Source: SAR202 cluster bacterium bin87
GTDB taxonomy: Bacteria; Chloroflexota; Dehalococcoidia; Lucifugimonadales; UBA3495
Direction of reading: 5' to 3'
Length of the DNA stretch: 64,000 bases
NCBI GenBank assembly: GCA_002238825.1
Contig: MPNC01000005.1
Coordinates: forward strand, 124,001 to 188,000
The position numbers and the translations under genes are program-made. Position 1 is the first letter of the stretch, and each line of letters starts with the position of its first letter. This document shows, one piece after another, positions 52,205 to 61,986 of this stretch. The notes under the pieces are model-generated. The model made no database searches. It was not told the DNA's origin and worked only from the letters and a program-made list of their open reading frames with translations.

Positions 52205-52882
52205 TCAGCCCTGCAACTCGCGGGCGGCGATTGACCTGAGCTCTGGGATCCGGAGCAATTGCTCAACCAGGAAACGCCGGTTGTCGCAGGCGTCGGCCGT
52301 GCGTTCGTCGAGGATGGCATCGTAATCGAAGCCGAGCAGCGCGCAAAACTCACGCCCGGTCCAGACCATGCTCTCGTCGACCGTTTGCTTGAACCCGGCG
52401 ACGATCGCCTGCCGGTCATCCTGGTTGAAGGAACAAATTCTGATTGTGGTCGAATACGGCAGCGTCGACCCGACGTTGGTGCTGAAGGCGGACAGGTTGT
52501 TCACTTCGCCGCTGGATTTCTTGGTGTCGAACTGGTCGCCGTCCTTGAGTTCGAGCACGTAGCATTCGCGTCTGGCGCTGTCCCTTACGAACACCAGGTA
52601 ATCGGGTTCGGCGCTGGGGAACCGGATCCGGGTTGACGCCTTGATAACGGACTTGTCCGCCAGGAAAACGCCGTCACTCCCGTTGGCCAGGAATTCGTCC
52701 AAATCGCTGATCGCGGTGCCGTTGGTCAAGGACTCGCGGCGGATTATGTGCTCAAGCTCGGTCCCGGCCCGGATGCTGGTGGCGTGAACCCGGGATACCA
52801 GGGCGCCAATATCCGGGTCATTGAAGAGCCGGGCGTATCCGCCGTCGCGACGACCCGGGTTGCTCTCCTCGATCCTGACCAT
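52205..52882 (-). CDS. Type II-like restriction endonuclease, PD-(D/E)XK fold
   Basis: 225 residues. SAEPDYLVFVRDSARRECYVLELKDGDQF (about 88-118) holds the PD...ExK-type catalytic motif (Asp, Glu, Lys), and KKSSGEVNN follows. This fits a PD-(D/E)XK nuclease. It starts 8 bases after the methyltransferase stop on the same strand, so the two make a compact restriction-modification pair. The recognition sequence is unknown. Confidence 0.75.
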   Translation of the reverse strand: MVRIEESNPGRRDGGYARLFNDPDIGALVSRVHATSIRAGTELEHIIRRESLTNGTAISDLDEFLANGSDGVFLADKSVIKASTRIRFPSAEPDYLVFVRDSARRECYVLELKDGDQFDTKKSSGEVNNLSAFSTNVGSTLPYSTTIRICSFNQDDRQAIVAGFKQTVDESMVWTGREFCALLGFDYDAILDERTADACDNRRFLVEQLLRIPELRSIAARELQG

Positions 52883-52890
52883 CTACCCGA

Positions 52891-53595
52891 TCACGCCTCG
52901 GTGGCGATGTCGCAACCGAGGAATTGGCGCCCCGCCTGGTGGGCGGCGGTCATCACGGAATAGCTGCCAGCCGCCGGGTCGAGCACTACGTCTCCGGGGT
53001 CGGTGACCGCTTCGATGAGGCGAGCCTGAAGGTTCACAGGTTTCGGATGAACGTTGCCAACACGCTCGACCTTTTCCGTGACCACGTCGGGGATGTCGTG
53101 CCGCTGCCAGACCCCCTTGGCGCGTTTGGGCGGCTTCTGCAGGATCAGCAGGTATTCCCCAACTCGCCGGGTGCGGTAACCCATGCCGATCCGGTCCTTG
53201 TTCCAGGTAACGAGATCCACGACCTCTAGCCCCCATTCTTCCACCCAGGACCCTACCCCGGTGCAAAGGTGGAACTTGTCGATCCAAAGGAACAGGTGGC
53301 CGGAAGGGATCAACGCGCTGGCAATCCCGGCGATAAATTCGCCTATGGTCTCCTCGCTCATCTGGAGCAGCCCCGAGCGTCGCTGGCCGCGACTGACTCC
53401 CTCGTTGCCGTATTGCATTTTGTCCAGGATCCCTCGGTATTGAGGGTCGAAGATGCACAGCGGGACAGTTTCGGCGTCCAAGGCGGCGAGCAAATCCAAA
53501 CCGTCGAATTGATTGCGCCGGTTCAACGGCAGCGGCCAATGGACGGTTTGGGGCCCGCCCAAGCGGGGCGTTCGGGTTGTCGCGAATACGGTCAT
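52891..53595 (-). CDS. DNA methyltransferase (beta-type, N4/N6 amino-MTase)
   Basis: 234 residues. The catalytic motif IV reads FDPQYR (Gln instead of the usual Pro in DPPY) near residue 50, and the cofactor motif I reads LDPAAGSYSV near the C-terminus. The order IV-then-I marks the beta class, which methylates adenine N6 or cytosine N4. It would protect host DNA from its endonuclease partner at 52205. It is divergent from guaA. Confidence 0.85.
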   Translation of the reverse strand: MTVFATTRTPRLGGPQTVHWPLPLNRRNQFDGLDLLAALDAETVPLCIFDPQYRGILDKMQYGNEGVSRGQRRSGLLQMSEETIGEFIAGIASALIPSGHLFLWIDKFHLCTGVGSWVEEWGLEVVDLVTWNKDRIGMGYRTRRVGEYLLILQKPPKRAKGVWQRHDIPDVVTEKVERVGNVHPKPVNLQARLIEAVTDPGDVVLDPAAGSYSVMTAAHQAGRQFLGCDIATEA

Positions 53596-53681
53596 AATGT
53601 CCCCAGGATAATCCCGGATCTGATGGCATCATTCTAGCAGGACAGTGCTCATCAGGCCGGGCTAGTCGGTCACTATGCTAA

Positions 53682-53687
53682 TATAAT
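53682..53687 (+). promoter_or_regulatory. Possible -10 element upstream of guaA
   Basis: A TATAAT hexamer on the plus strand, 31 bases before the ATG. The -35 is poor, so this is a weak candidate for the purine operon promoter. Confidence 0.4.
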
Positions 53688-53718
53688 CCGCGATTCCCCA
53701 GAGGCCGGCAGGGAGTAT

Positions 53719-55272
53719 ATGAGCAGCACAGCGCAGCCCGACGCCATCGCGGTTATCGATTTTGGCTCCCAATATACGCATCTGATCGCCCGGCGCATCC
53801 GAGAACTGGAAGTTTACTCGGAGATCATACCGGCCAGCGCAGGCCGTGAACGGGTCGCGCACCTGAACGTCAAGGGGATCATACTGTCAGGCGGGCCAGC
53901 CAGCGTGTACGACGAGGGCGCGCCGACCATTGCGGACTGGGTCCTGGAATCCGACACCCCCGTGCTGGGGATCTGCTACGGCATGCAGGCTCTGGTCCAT
54001 CAACTGGGCGGCAAGGTCACGCCGGGGGACGCCCGGGAGTACGGCCACGCGGATTTGCGCGTAGCCGGTTCAGCCAACCGACTCCTCGCCGGGGTCGGCG
54101 AATCGGCGCCGGTGTGGATGAGCCACGGCGACCGGGTGGAGCGACTGCCCGAGGGCATGGCGACCCTGGCGCGAACCGAGAACAGCGATTGCGCCGCGGT
54201 GTCGGACGGCCGGCAGTGGTTCGGGTTACAGTTTCACCCGGAAGTGCAGCACACCCCGGACGGCATGACCATCCTGCGCAACTTCGTGCGCGAAATCTGC
54301 GGATGCTCCGGGTCCTGGACGGCGGGCAACTTCGTGGCCGACACGGTGGCCCGGGTTCGGGAGCAGGTGGGCAGCGACCGAGTGATCTGCGGGCTCAGCG
54401 GGGGCGTGGACTCCTCGGTGGCGGCGGCGTTGCTGCATCAGGCAGTGGGGCCGCAGTTGACCTGCATTTTCGTGAACAACGGCCTGCTCCGGCACGGAGA
54501 GGCGGAACAGGTGCAGGAAACTTTCCACCAAAACATGGGCATGGACCTGCGGTACATCGACGCATCGGACCGTTTTTTGCACGGGTTGCGGGGCGTCACC
54601 GACCCGGAAACCAAGCGCAAGACCATCGGCAACGAATTCATCCGGGTGTTCGAGGATGCGGCGGCAGAGATCGAAAACGTGCGCTGGCTGGCCCAGGGCA
54701 CGCTGTATCCCGACGTCATCGAAAGCGAAACACCCGAGAACCGGGCCTCGGCGCGCATCAAAACCCACCACAACGTCGGCGGCCTGCCGGAGCGGATGAA
54801 CTTCGGGCTGGTGGAGCCGCTGCGTTACCTGTTCAAGGACGAGGTGCGGTCCGTGGGATTGGAACTGGGACTGCCCGATGACATCATCTACCGGCAACCC
54901 TTCCCCGGTCCGGGACTGGCGATACGCATCATCGGCGAAGTAACCCCGGAGCGGGTCGAACTGCTGCGCGACTGCGACCGCATCGTGCTGGAGGAGATCC
55001 ACGGCGCGGATCTCTACCGCGACATCTGGCAGAGTTTCGCGGTGCTGACCGACAACCGGACCGTGGGCGTGATGGGCGACTACCGGACCTACGGATACGC
55101 CTGCGCCATCCGGGCGGTGAACTCTGAAGACGCGATGACTGCCGACTGGGTGCGGCTGCCCTACGACGTGCTGGCCCGGATCAGCAACCGCATTGTGAAC
55201 GAGGTCGACGGTGTGAACCGCGTGGTCTACGACATTACCAGCAAACCGCCCGGGACCATCGAGTGGGAGTGA
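53719..55272 (+). CDS. guaA: GMP synthase (glutamine-hydrolysing)
   Basis: 517 residues: an N-terminal class I glutamine amidotransferase (GICYGMQ nucleophile, and [10 protein letters not shown]) and a C-terminal ATP-pyrophosphatase ([10 protein letters not shown]). It makes GMP from XMP. The family C-terminus ends KPPGTIEWE. The ATG is preceded by GGGAG at 3 bases. It heads the purine cluster. Confidence 0.97.
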   Translation: MSSTAQPDAIAVIDFGSQYTHLIARRIRELEVYSEIIPASAGRERVAHLNVKGIILSGGPASVYDEGAPTIADWVLESDTPVLGICYGMQALVHQLGGKVTPGDAREYGHADLRVAGSANRLLAGVGESAPVWMSHGDRVERLPEGMATLARTENSDCAAVSDGRQWFGLQFHPEVQHTPDGMTILRNFVREICGCSGSWTAGNFVADTVARVREQVGSDRVICGLSGGVDSSVAAALLHQAVGPQLTCIFVNNGLLRHGEAEQVQETFHQNMGMDLRYIDASDRFLHGLRGVTDPETKRKTIGNEFIRVFEDAAAEIENVRWLAQGTLYPDVIESETPENRASARIKTHHNVGGLPERMNFGLVEPLRYLFKDEVRSVGLELGLPDDIIYRQPFPGPGLAIRIIGEVTPERVELLRDCDRIVLEEIHGADLYRDIWQSFAVLTDNRTVGVMGDYRTYGYACAIRAVNSEDAMTADWVRLPYDVLARISNRIVNEVDGVNRVVYDITSKPPGTIEWE

Positions 55273-55278
55273 CTCGCG

Positions 55279-56580
55279 GTGCGCGTTCTCGTTGTTGGTT
55301 CCGGCGGTAGGGAGCACGCTCTGGCGTGGCGGTTGGCCGGCTCGACGGCGGTAACGGAGATATTCTCCGCCCCAGGAAACTCAGGCACCGCCCTGGTGGG
55401 AACCAACCTACCCGTTTCCGACACTGACATTGATGGAATGGTCAAGGCCGCCACGGACCGGTCGATTAACCTGGTGGTGATCGGCCCGGAAGTTCCCCTG
55501 GCCCTGGGCCTGGCCGACCGTGTGGCCGAGGCCGGCATCCCATGTTTCGGCCCGAGCCGAAGGGCAGCCCGGCTGGAGTCAAGCAAGAGCTTCGCCCGTG
55601 ACGTGCAGGACGCGGCCGGAATATCCGGCCCGGAGTACCGGGTTTTCCACAACGCATCCGCGGCTCTGGCCTACGCCGAGTACCGCGACCGGCCACTGGT
55701 GGTAAAGGCGGACGGGCTGGCAGCGGGCAAAGGCGTCGCCATGTGCGCCAACCTCGAAGAGGCCAAATCCGCCATCATGATGTGCATGCAGGACCGGATG
55801 TTTGGCGAGGCCGGGGAAACGGTGGTGATCGAGGAATGGCTGCACGGTCCGGAAATCAGCGTGTTCGCGTTCGCCGACGGAGAAAACCTGTCGGAGGTAG
55901 TTGCCGCAACGGACTACAAGCGAGTGGGCGAAGGCGACACCGGCCCGAACACGGGCGGGATGGGCAGCTACGGACCGCCAACCCCCTGGGACGAAACCCT
56001 GGCCAAGCAAGTTCGTTCCGAAATCATGCTTCCAGTGATCCGGGAACTGGCCGCGCGGGGGTCGCCGTACCGGGGCGCGCTCTACTGCGGGCTGATGCTC
56101 ACCGACGATGGGCCGCGCGTGCTGGAGTTCAATTGCCGTTTCGGAGACCCCGAAACACAAGCGATCATGCCCCGGCTGGTAAGCGACCCCGCCGAGGTGA
56201 TGATGGCATGCGCGACCGGCAGCTTGGATGACGTTGCGCCGGTGGAATGGTCGGATAGCCCGGTTGTCGCGGTGGTGATGGTATCCGGAGGATATCCGGG
56301 ATCCTACGAGACGGGGCTGGAAATACACGGGCTGGAAGAGTCGGCTTTTGACGACAATGACTCTATGGTCTTCCACGCCGGGGTCAGCCACGCCGCGGAC
56401 GGCAGCGGGCACCTGGTGACCTCCGGGGGCCGCGTGCTGACTTGCGTCGGCATGGGCGACAACATCGACCAGGCTCGCCACCACGCGTATGGGCGTGCTG
56501 CGGAAATCAGATTCGACGGCGCGTACTATCGGCCGGACATCGCCATGCTCGCTTCGGGTCAGACGGCCCGCATCCCATAG
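55279..56580 (+). CDS. purD: Phosphoribosylamine--glycine ligase (GARS)
   Basis: 433 residues of ATP-grasp fold: VLVVGSGGREHALAWRL at the N-terminus, VVKADGLAAGKGV (ATP site), the GTDYKR-like ATDYKRV block and NTGGMGSYGP. It makes GAR in de novo purine synthesis. The start is GTG, 6 bases after the guaA stop. Confidence 0.96.
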   Translation: MRVLVVGSGGREHALAWRLAGSTAVTEIFSAPGNSGTALVGTNLPVSDTDIDGMVKAATDRSINLVVIGPEVPLALGLADRVAEAGIPCFGPSRRAARLESSKSFARDVQDAAGISGPEYRVFHNASAALAYAEYRDRPLVVKADGLAAGKGVAMCANLEEAKSAIMMCMQDRMFGEAGETVVIEEWLHGPEISVFAFADGENLSEVVAATDYKRVGEGDTGPNTGGMGSYGPPTPWDETLAKQVRSEIMLPVIRELAARGSPYRGALYCGLMLTDDGPRVLEFNCRFGDPETQAIMPRLVSDPAEVMMACATGSLDDVAPVEWSDSPVVAVVMVSGGYPGSYETGLEIHGLEESAFDDNDSMVFHAGVSHAADGSGHLVTSGGRVLTCVGMGDNIDQARHHAYGRAAEIRFDGAYYRPDIAMLASGQTARIP

Positions 56581-56601
56581 GGGCGCGTTCCGATCCCCAC
56601 C

Positions 56602-57240
56602 ATGACCAGCAACTCGTCAATTGGGCATGATTGGCCGGCACTCGCAGACGGTTTCCGCCTCGCGGACCAGGCCGGTGAATTGGACGCATTTCGTCGGCGC
56701 CGCTGGGGGAACGACGGACGCGCCGATTGGCTCGCCCAGGACTATCTGCCGACACTTACGGAGGCCGAGGGGAAGGTCCTGTACCGGGGCGCGGGGGGCA
56801 GGCAGGCCAGGCGTTTCGGGGAAAACTCCATAGCGGACGTGCGCGACGCGGTGGACTTTTTGCTGTATGACACCATCAAGCTCGAAAATCGTTTCGAAGA
56901 GTGCGCCACGGAATCGGGCGGGTTCGGGCTCGCCGGCGCCGGCCGGGAGTGGCCGTCGTATCTGCTGACGCTGCGGGAACCGACCCTCTTCGCGCCGTGG
57001 AGTCCGCACACGGAGCGGACGCTGCGGCGGCTGGGCATGCTGCCCTCAGGGTTCCGCAACGGGCATCCCGGGTTGTGCTACATCGATCTCCTGGACATCC
57101 TGGGAATATTGGCGCGCCGGCTGCGACTCCCTGACTTTCGCAGTCTCGACGAGTTCTGTTACCTTAACGGGCGGCAAAAAAGAGCCGGCAGCGGACAATC
57201 CCAGGCAAACCCCGAACCCAAGCTCACCACGGAGGACTGA
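56602..57240 (+). CDS. Uncharacterised protein in the purine operon
   Basis: 212 residues, soluble and helical. DWPALADGFRLADQAGELDAFRRRRWGNDGRADWLAQ opens it, and PTLFAPWSPHTERTLRRLGMLPSGFRNG lies at about 130-155. No known family is recognised. The PTLFAPW segment is similar to PQLFVSW in the protein at 44622-45302, so the two could be distant paralogues. It sits 21 bases after purD and 3 bases before the next gene. Confidence 0.55.
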   Translation: MTSNSSIGHDWPALADGFRLADQAGELDAFRRRRWGNDGRADWLAQDYLPTLTEAEGKVLYRGAGGRQARRFGENSIADVRDAVDFLLYDTIKLENRFEECATESGGFGLAGAGREWPSYLLTLREPTLFAPWSPHTERTLRRLGMLPSGFRNGHPGLCYIDLLDILGILARRLRLPDFRSLDEFCYLNGRQKRAGSGQSQANPEPKLTTED

Positions 57241-57243
57241 TTC

Positions 57244-57675
57244 ATGCCCTGGCTGGATGACCTGAAACGACTGCGCGTCCGCGTGGACCACGAAGGTTAC
57301 GGAAAGCAGATGGCGGACGCTGCCGAGCGGCGCACGCTCCTCGAGCGGTTCGCGACGGAGTTGGCGGTGGAAGGCATGATGGGGGAAATGAACGACATCC
57401 TCCTGGATGGCGGCGCCCGCCTGTTGGTGGACCGGTCCTGGCAGTACGATTTCGATGGCGACGTGGACGAGCCCAGCGACGACGAGCTGGCGGACGAGAT
57501 TGTCTACACGCTCTACTGGCACGACGGAGAGCCGGTGGAGATAGAGGTGCGGGTCGGGATCGACGACGATGACGCAGGGTACGTGATCGTGGAGGATGAG
57601 GAGGTGGACGACGACAGCGAGGCGATCCAGAAAGCGCTGCTGGAGGCATTCCGGGACATCGCCGACATGGACTGA
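57244..57675 (+). CDS. Acidic uncharacterised protein in the purine operon
   Basis: 143 residues, strongly acidic, with a run of Asp in VDDDSEAI and DDDDAGYVIVEDEE. The start MPWLDDLKRLRVRVDHEGY is hydrophilic; no signal or membrane segment is seen. It may be a small adaptor. It is placed between the other unknown gene and purE with no terminator, so it is co-transcribed. Confidence 0.55.
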   Translation: MPWLDDLKRLRVRVDHEGYGKQMADAAERRTLLERFATELAVEGMMGEMNDILLDGGARLLVDRSWQYDFDGDVDEPSDDELADEIVYTLYWHDGEPVEIEVRVGIDDDDAGYVIVEDEEVDDDSEAIQKALLEAFRDIADMD

Positions 57676-57724
57676 TCGCCGCCGTGGATCTCAACCTGAA
57701 AACGAACCAAAAAGGAGAAGTATC

Positions 57725-58183
57725 TTGCCACTGGTAGGAGTCATCATGGGCAGCGCCTCCGACGAGGAGGCGGTCCAACCGACCATCAACACGCTGGAAT
57801 CGCTGGGAGTGGACTACGAGGTACGCGTAATGTCGGCGCACCGCACCCCCGAGCGCGTCCACGAATACGCATCGACAGCACGGGAGCGCGGCATCGAGGT
57901 GATCATCGCCGCGGCCGGAGGGTCCGCAGCGCTGGGAGGGGCACTGGCAGCCCAAACCACGTTGCCAGTCATTGGCATTCCCTTGACCTCGAGTGAGCTC
58001 AACGGCTGGGATGCCCTGTTGTCCACGGCCCAGATGCCGCCCGGCATACCGGTGGCGGCGATGGCGGTCGGAGGATGGGGAGCCCGGAACGCCGCGTACT
58101 ACGCCGCGCAGATCCTGGGCATCAAACACGACGATATTCGCGATGCCGTCGACCGATACCGGCAGTCCCTTCGTGAACGCTAA
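57725..58183 (+). CDS. purE: N5-carboxyaminoimidazole ribonucleotide mutase
   Basis: 152 residues. The start is TTG (57725), with AAGGAGAAG upstream; the longer open frame has no good start. VGVIMGSASDEEA holds the substrate-binding Ser-Asp, MSAHRTPE the active-site His, and GGSAALGGALAAQTTLPVIGIP the central motif. It converts N5-CAIR to CAIR. No purK is in the window. Confidence 0.94.
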   Translation: MPLVGVIMGSASDEEAVQPTINTLESLGVDYEVRVMSAHRTPERVHEYASTARERGIEVIIAAAGGSAALGGALAAQTTLPVIGIPLTSSELNGWDALLSTAQMPPGIPVAAMAVGGWGARNAAYYAAQILGIKHDDIRDAVDRYRQSLRER

Positions 58184-58859
58184 ACCCACTGGGACGGACC
58201 GTCGGATACCGGCGGTCCTGACGGATTTCGACGACACCGCCGCGGCCCAGAACGTGGCGGAACTGTTGTTGCAAGAATTCGGCCATCCGACCTGGACCGA
58301 GGTGCGAGAGCGATTCCGGGCGGGCGAACTGTCACTGAAGGACTACCAGGAAGCTGCCTTCCTGCGGATGCAGGCGGACAAAGACGCCATGCAGTCCTAC
58401 GTGCGGACCCATGCAAACTTCCGCCCGCACTTCGCCGAGTTGTCGGCGTTCTGCCAGGACAATTCGATCCCCATGTGCATCATCAGCCAGGGACTGGACT
58501 TCTACATTCAGGCACTGCTAGGCGGGTACGGGCAATCGGAAATGCCGGTGTACGCGGTAGTTACTGAATTCGACGGGCAGGGACGGGTTGCCGGTTACCG
58601 GTACGATTTCGCGTATCCGGACGCGCCGCACCTGGGCAACAGCAAGGCTCTGATCGTGCGCCGTTTCCAGGAACAGGGGCACCATGTATTTTTCATGGGG
58701 GACGGGCGTTCGGACTTCGAGGCTGGCGAGGTCGCGGACACGGTGTTCGCACATCGACAGATGGCGGCGATGTGCGACGAGGCCGGCATCGAGTTCGCAC
58801 CGTTCACCGATTTCGGGCCGGTGCTGGAAGCCATACGAGAATACACGAACGCCCTGTAG
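58173..58859 (+). CDS. HAD-IB phosphatase, MtnX/SerB-like
   Basis: About 228 residues. Motif I is LTDFDDTAA, motif II ICIISQGLDFY, and motif IV FMGDGRSDFEAG, in the order of the phosphoserine-phosphatase-like HAD-IB group. The substrate may be a keto-sugar phosphate as in MtnX, but this is uncertain. A GTG start at 58173 overlaps purE by 11 bases; an ATG at 58143 would overlap further. Confidence 0.7.
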   Translation: MNAKPTGTDRRIPAVLTDFDDTAAAQNVAELLLQEFGHPTWTEVRERFRAGELSLKDYQEAAFLRMQADKDAMQSYVRTHANFRPHFAELSAFCQDNSIPMCIISQGLDFYIQALLGGYGQSEMPVYAVVTEFDGQGRVAGYRYDFAYPDAPHLGNSKALIVRRFQEQGHHVFFMGDGRSDFEAGEVADTVFAHRQMAAMCDEAGIEFAPFTDFGPVLEAIREYTNAL

Positions 58860-58985
58860 AGCGGCTGATTTCCGGCAATGGGCACGGGCAACCGTTGCCG
58901 GGCGCCGCAGGTCGAGAGCGGCCGGTATTGAATACCCCTGTGATAAAATATCTAGCCGTTATGGGACTCGCGCGGAGGCGACGCT

Positions 58986-60299
58986 GTGATTGACCGCTAC
59001 TCCAGGCCGGCGATGAAACAGGTCTGGTCTGATGAGAACAAGTACCGCATGTGGCTGGACGTTGAGTTGGCCGTGTGCGAGGCTTGGACCGAGGCCGGGG
59101 TAATCCCGCTGGAAGATATGGAGTCGCTGCGGGGAGCAGCGTACAACCACCAGCGGATGATGGAGATTTTCGAGACTACCCGGCACGACGTCACGGCATT
59201 CCTCCGCTCAATCACGGAAACCCTGGGCCCCGAAGGACGTTGGCTCCATCTGGGCATGACATCCTCCGACATGCTGGACACCGGCCAGGCTTTGCAGTTG
59301 CTGGCCGCGGCCGACCTGCTGCTGAAGGAAATCGACGCCGCCATCGAAGCCGTGGCCGAACAGGCGGTCCTGCACAAGGACACGCTAATGATGGGGCGAA
59401 CGCACGGCGTGCATGCCGAGCCGATGACCTTCGGGCTCAAACTGGCGCTGTGGTGGGACGAACTGCGCCGGCAACGGGAACGGATGACAGCGGCCCGCGA
59501 ATCGGTACGCGTCGGCAAGATCTCCGGGGCGGTGGGAACCCACGCCACGATACCTCCGCACATTGAGGACCGTGTGTGTCATCACCTGGGCCTGGACGTG
59601 GCTCCGGTATCGAACCAGGTGGTGCAGCGTGATCGCCACGCCCACTTCGTTACGACCGCCGCCCTGGTGGCCGCGTCGCTGGAGAAGTTCGCCACCGAGA
59701 TACGGGGGATGCAGCGCACCGAGATCCACGAAGTTGAAGAACCCTTCGGCGCCGGGCAGACCGGATCGTCGTCCATGCCCCACAAGCGCAACCCGGAACT
59801 GACGGAGCGGATCTGCGGGCTGGCGCGCACCATTCGCGGTAACGCGGTGCCCGCCCTGGAAAATGTCGCCCTTTGGGGCGAACGGGACATCAGCCATTCT
59901 TCCTCGGAGCGAATCATCCTGCCCGACACCTGCCTGATGCTGGACTACATCCTGAGCATCTTCACCCACGTGGTGAGCGGCTGGCGCGTGGACACCGACC
60001 GGATGTGGCAGAACCTGGAAAGCAGCCGGGGGCTGATCTTCAGCCAACGGGTGCTGCTGAGCCTGGTCGAGGATAAAGGGCTGTCCCGGGAAGCCGCCTA
60101 CGACATTGTCCAGCGAAACGCCATGCGCGCGTGGGACGACGCCCAGGACTTCCGGCAGTTGCTGAAATCGGACGCCGAGGCCGCCCAGCATCTGAGCGCC
60201 GCGGAGATGGACCAGCTTTTCGACTACGGCTACTACACGCGGTACATCGACGACAATTTCAAGCGCATCGGGCTGCTGCCCGTACCCGCGCTGGCCTGA
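58986..60299 (+). CDS. purB: Adenylosuccinate lyase
   Basis: 437 residues of fumarase/aspartase fold. The signature GSSSMPHKRNPELTE lies near residue 258, with the active-site His in TSSDMLDTGQ and MGRTHGVHAE blocks. It splits adenylosuccinate and SAICAR in purine synthesis. The start is GTG. Confidence 0.96.
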   Translation: MIDRYSRPAMKQVWSDENKYRMWLDVELAVCEAWTEAGVIPLEDMESLRGAAYNHQRMMEIFETTRHDVTAFLRSITETLGPEGRWLHLGMTSSDMLDTGQALQLLAAADLLLKEIDAAIEAVAEQAVLHKDTLMMGRTHGVHAEPMTFGLKLALWWDELRRQRERMTAARESVRVGKISGAVGTHATIPPHIEDRVCHHLGLDVAPVSNQVVQRDRHAHFVTTAALVAASLEKFATEIRGMQRTEIHEVEEPFGAGQTGSSSMPHKRNPELTERICGLARTIRGNAVPALENVALWGERDISHSSSERIILPDTCLMLDYILSIFTHVVSGWRVDTDRMWQNLESSRGLIFSQRVLLSLVEDKGLSREAAYDIVQRNAMRAWDDAQDFRQLLKSDAEAAQHLSAAEMDQLFDYGYYTRYIDDNFKRIGLLPVPALA

Positions 60300-60334
60300 C
60301 ACACAAATTACGACCGGCCCAATCCGGGCCCTGA

Positions 60335-61246
60335 ATGGCTGCCATGATTATTGAAACCCGAATACCCGACCGCATGCACCGCGGAAAAGTCCGCGATACC
60401 TACCAGCTCACCGATGACCTGTTGCTGATGGTCGCCACCGACCGAATATCGGCCTTCGACGTGGTACTCCCCAACGGTATTCCCGACAAGGGAGCGGCGC
60501 TGAACCGCATGTCCGCCTTCTGGTTCGGACTGACGGACCACATCGTGCCGAACCACCTGGTGGCCCTTGCCGACGGCCCGGACGCCACCCCCTACGCGGG
60601 CAACCCGGTTGTTTCCCACCCCGCCTACGCGGAGGACCGGGTTGGCCGGCAGGCGATGATCGTCAAAAAGGCAGACCGCATCGACATTGAGTGCATCGTG
60701 CGCGGATACATCACCGGCTCGGCCTGGGGCGAGTACCGCCGGCAGGGCACCGTTTCCGGCAAGCCCATGCCAACCGGTCTGGTCGAAGGCGACATGTTCC
60801 CGGAGCCCCTTTTCACGCCGACGACAAAGGCGGAAGAGGGCCACGACGAGAACATGACCGACGAGCAGGTGGTCGACATGGTCGGCGCTGACACAGCGCA
60901 GCGACTGGCCGACGTCAGCAAGGCGGTCTATCTCCACGCCCACGACTACGCGAAGAACCGTGGCATCGTGCTGGCGGACACCAAGATGGAATTCGGCTTC
61001 CTCAACGGCGAGCTGATCCTAATTGACGAGTTGCTGACGCCGGACTCCAGCCGTTTCTGGGACGCGGAGGGATATGCGCCGGGCAAGTCCCAGCCGAGCT
61101 ATGACAAGCAGTTCGTGCGCGACTGGCTGACGGCTCAGGGGTGGAACCAGGAGCCGCCGGCTCCGGAGTTGCCCGACGATATCGTGCAACAAACCGCCGA
61201 GCTCTATCGCCAGGCCTACCAGCGGCTCACCGGCGAAACGTTGTAA
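60335..61246 (+). CDS. purC: SAICAR synthase
   Basis: 303 residues. HRGKVRDTYQLTDDLLLMVATDRISAFDVVLPNGIPDKG near residue 14, VKKADRIDIECIVRGYITGSAW and LADTKMEFGF are the PurC signatures. It joins CAIR and aspartate. It follows purB by 35 bases. Confidence 0.96.
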   Translation: MAAMIIETRIPDRMHRGKVRDTYQLTDDLLLMVATDRISAFDVVLPNGIPDKGAALNRMSAFWFGLTDHIVPNHLVALADGPDATPYAGNPVVSHPAYAEDRVGRQAMIVKKADRIDIECIVRGYITGSAWGEYRRQGTVSGKPMPTGLVEGDMFPEPLFTPTTKAEEGHDENMTDEQVVDMVGADTAQRLADVSKAVYLHAHDYAKNRGIVLADTKMEFGFLNGELILIDELLTPDSSRFWDAEGYAPGKSQPSYDKQFVRDWLTAQGWNQEPPAPELPDDIVQQTAELYRQAYQRLTGETL

Positions 61247-61283
61247 GCGTCGAAATTAGCCAGCCGGCACGTAAGGAATCGCT

Positions 61284-61973
61284 TTGCCCCCTTCTCGACA
61301 TCGCCGGCGGAGTGCCGCCCGGCGTTCCCAACGGCGGACTCCGCCAATAGCAACCGGAGGCGGGTTTCGCAGCCGCTGGCTGCTGTTTGCCTTCGCCGCT
61401 ATCGCGGGTCTTTTCATCATCGCGCTGCTGGTGCCCGTGGTGCTGCCGGTCAATTTCGGCGGCGCCGGCCAGGGCGAGGCCAGCGAGTACGTGGAAGGAA
61501 TCGGCATTGAGGCGGAACTCGCCCCGAGCGCGGCCCACTTCCCGGACAATCTGACCATCGGCGAAGTGGTGCCGAACGGTTACCTGACGACACCGCCAAC
61601 ATCCGGCCGGCACTGGAACGGCTGGGTGCAATGCGGTTTCTATACCAGCCCCGTGCCTGACGAGCGCATCGTTCACAACATGGAGCACGGGAACATCATC
61701 GTTAGCTACAACCTGACCGACCAGGCGCAGATCGACGAGTTGCAAGACGTCTTCGACGGTATCGGCCTGACCAACGCATGGGGAGTGGCGCGACCTTACG
61801 ACCAGATCCCCGAAGGCACTATCTATCTGACAACGTGGGGCGTAATCGACGGGCCGATGGACGTGGTCGATAAAGACCGGATCGAACGGTTCTTCGAAGC
61901 CTACTCCGGCAAGTTGGGACCGGAGTTCCCCAACGGAGCCCCGTGCACGACCGGCGGCGTGATGAACCCGTAG
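61284..61973 (+). CDS. DUF3105 membrane-anchored protein (first of two tandem copies)
   Basis: 229 residues. A basic N-terminus is followed by one membrane helix (about 30-53), then a DUF3105 domain with VPNGYLTTPPTSGRHW, VHNMEHGNIIVSYNL and the C-terminal PNGAPCTTGGVM. The start is TTG with AAGGAA upstream. The function of the family is unknown. Its neighbour at 61987 is a close paralogue. Confidence 0.78.
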   Translation: MPPSRHRRRSAARRSQRRTPPIATGGGFRSRWLLFAFAAIAGLFIIALLVPVVLPVNFGGAGQGEASEYVEGIGIEAELAPSAAHFPDNLTIGEVVPNGYLTTPPTSGRHWNGWVQCGFYTSPVPDERIVHNMEHGNIIVSYNLTDQAQIDELQDVFDGIGLTNAWGVARPYDQIPEGTIYLTTWGVIDGPMDVVDKDRIERFFEAYSGKLGPEFPNGAPCTTGGVMNP

Positions 61974-61986
61974 GTGTCCCGCGGTT

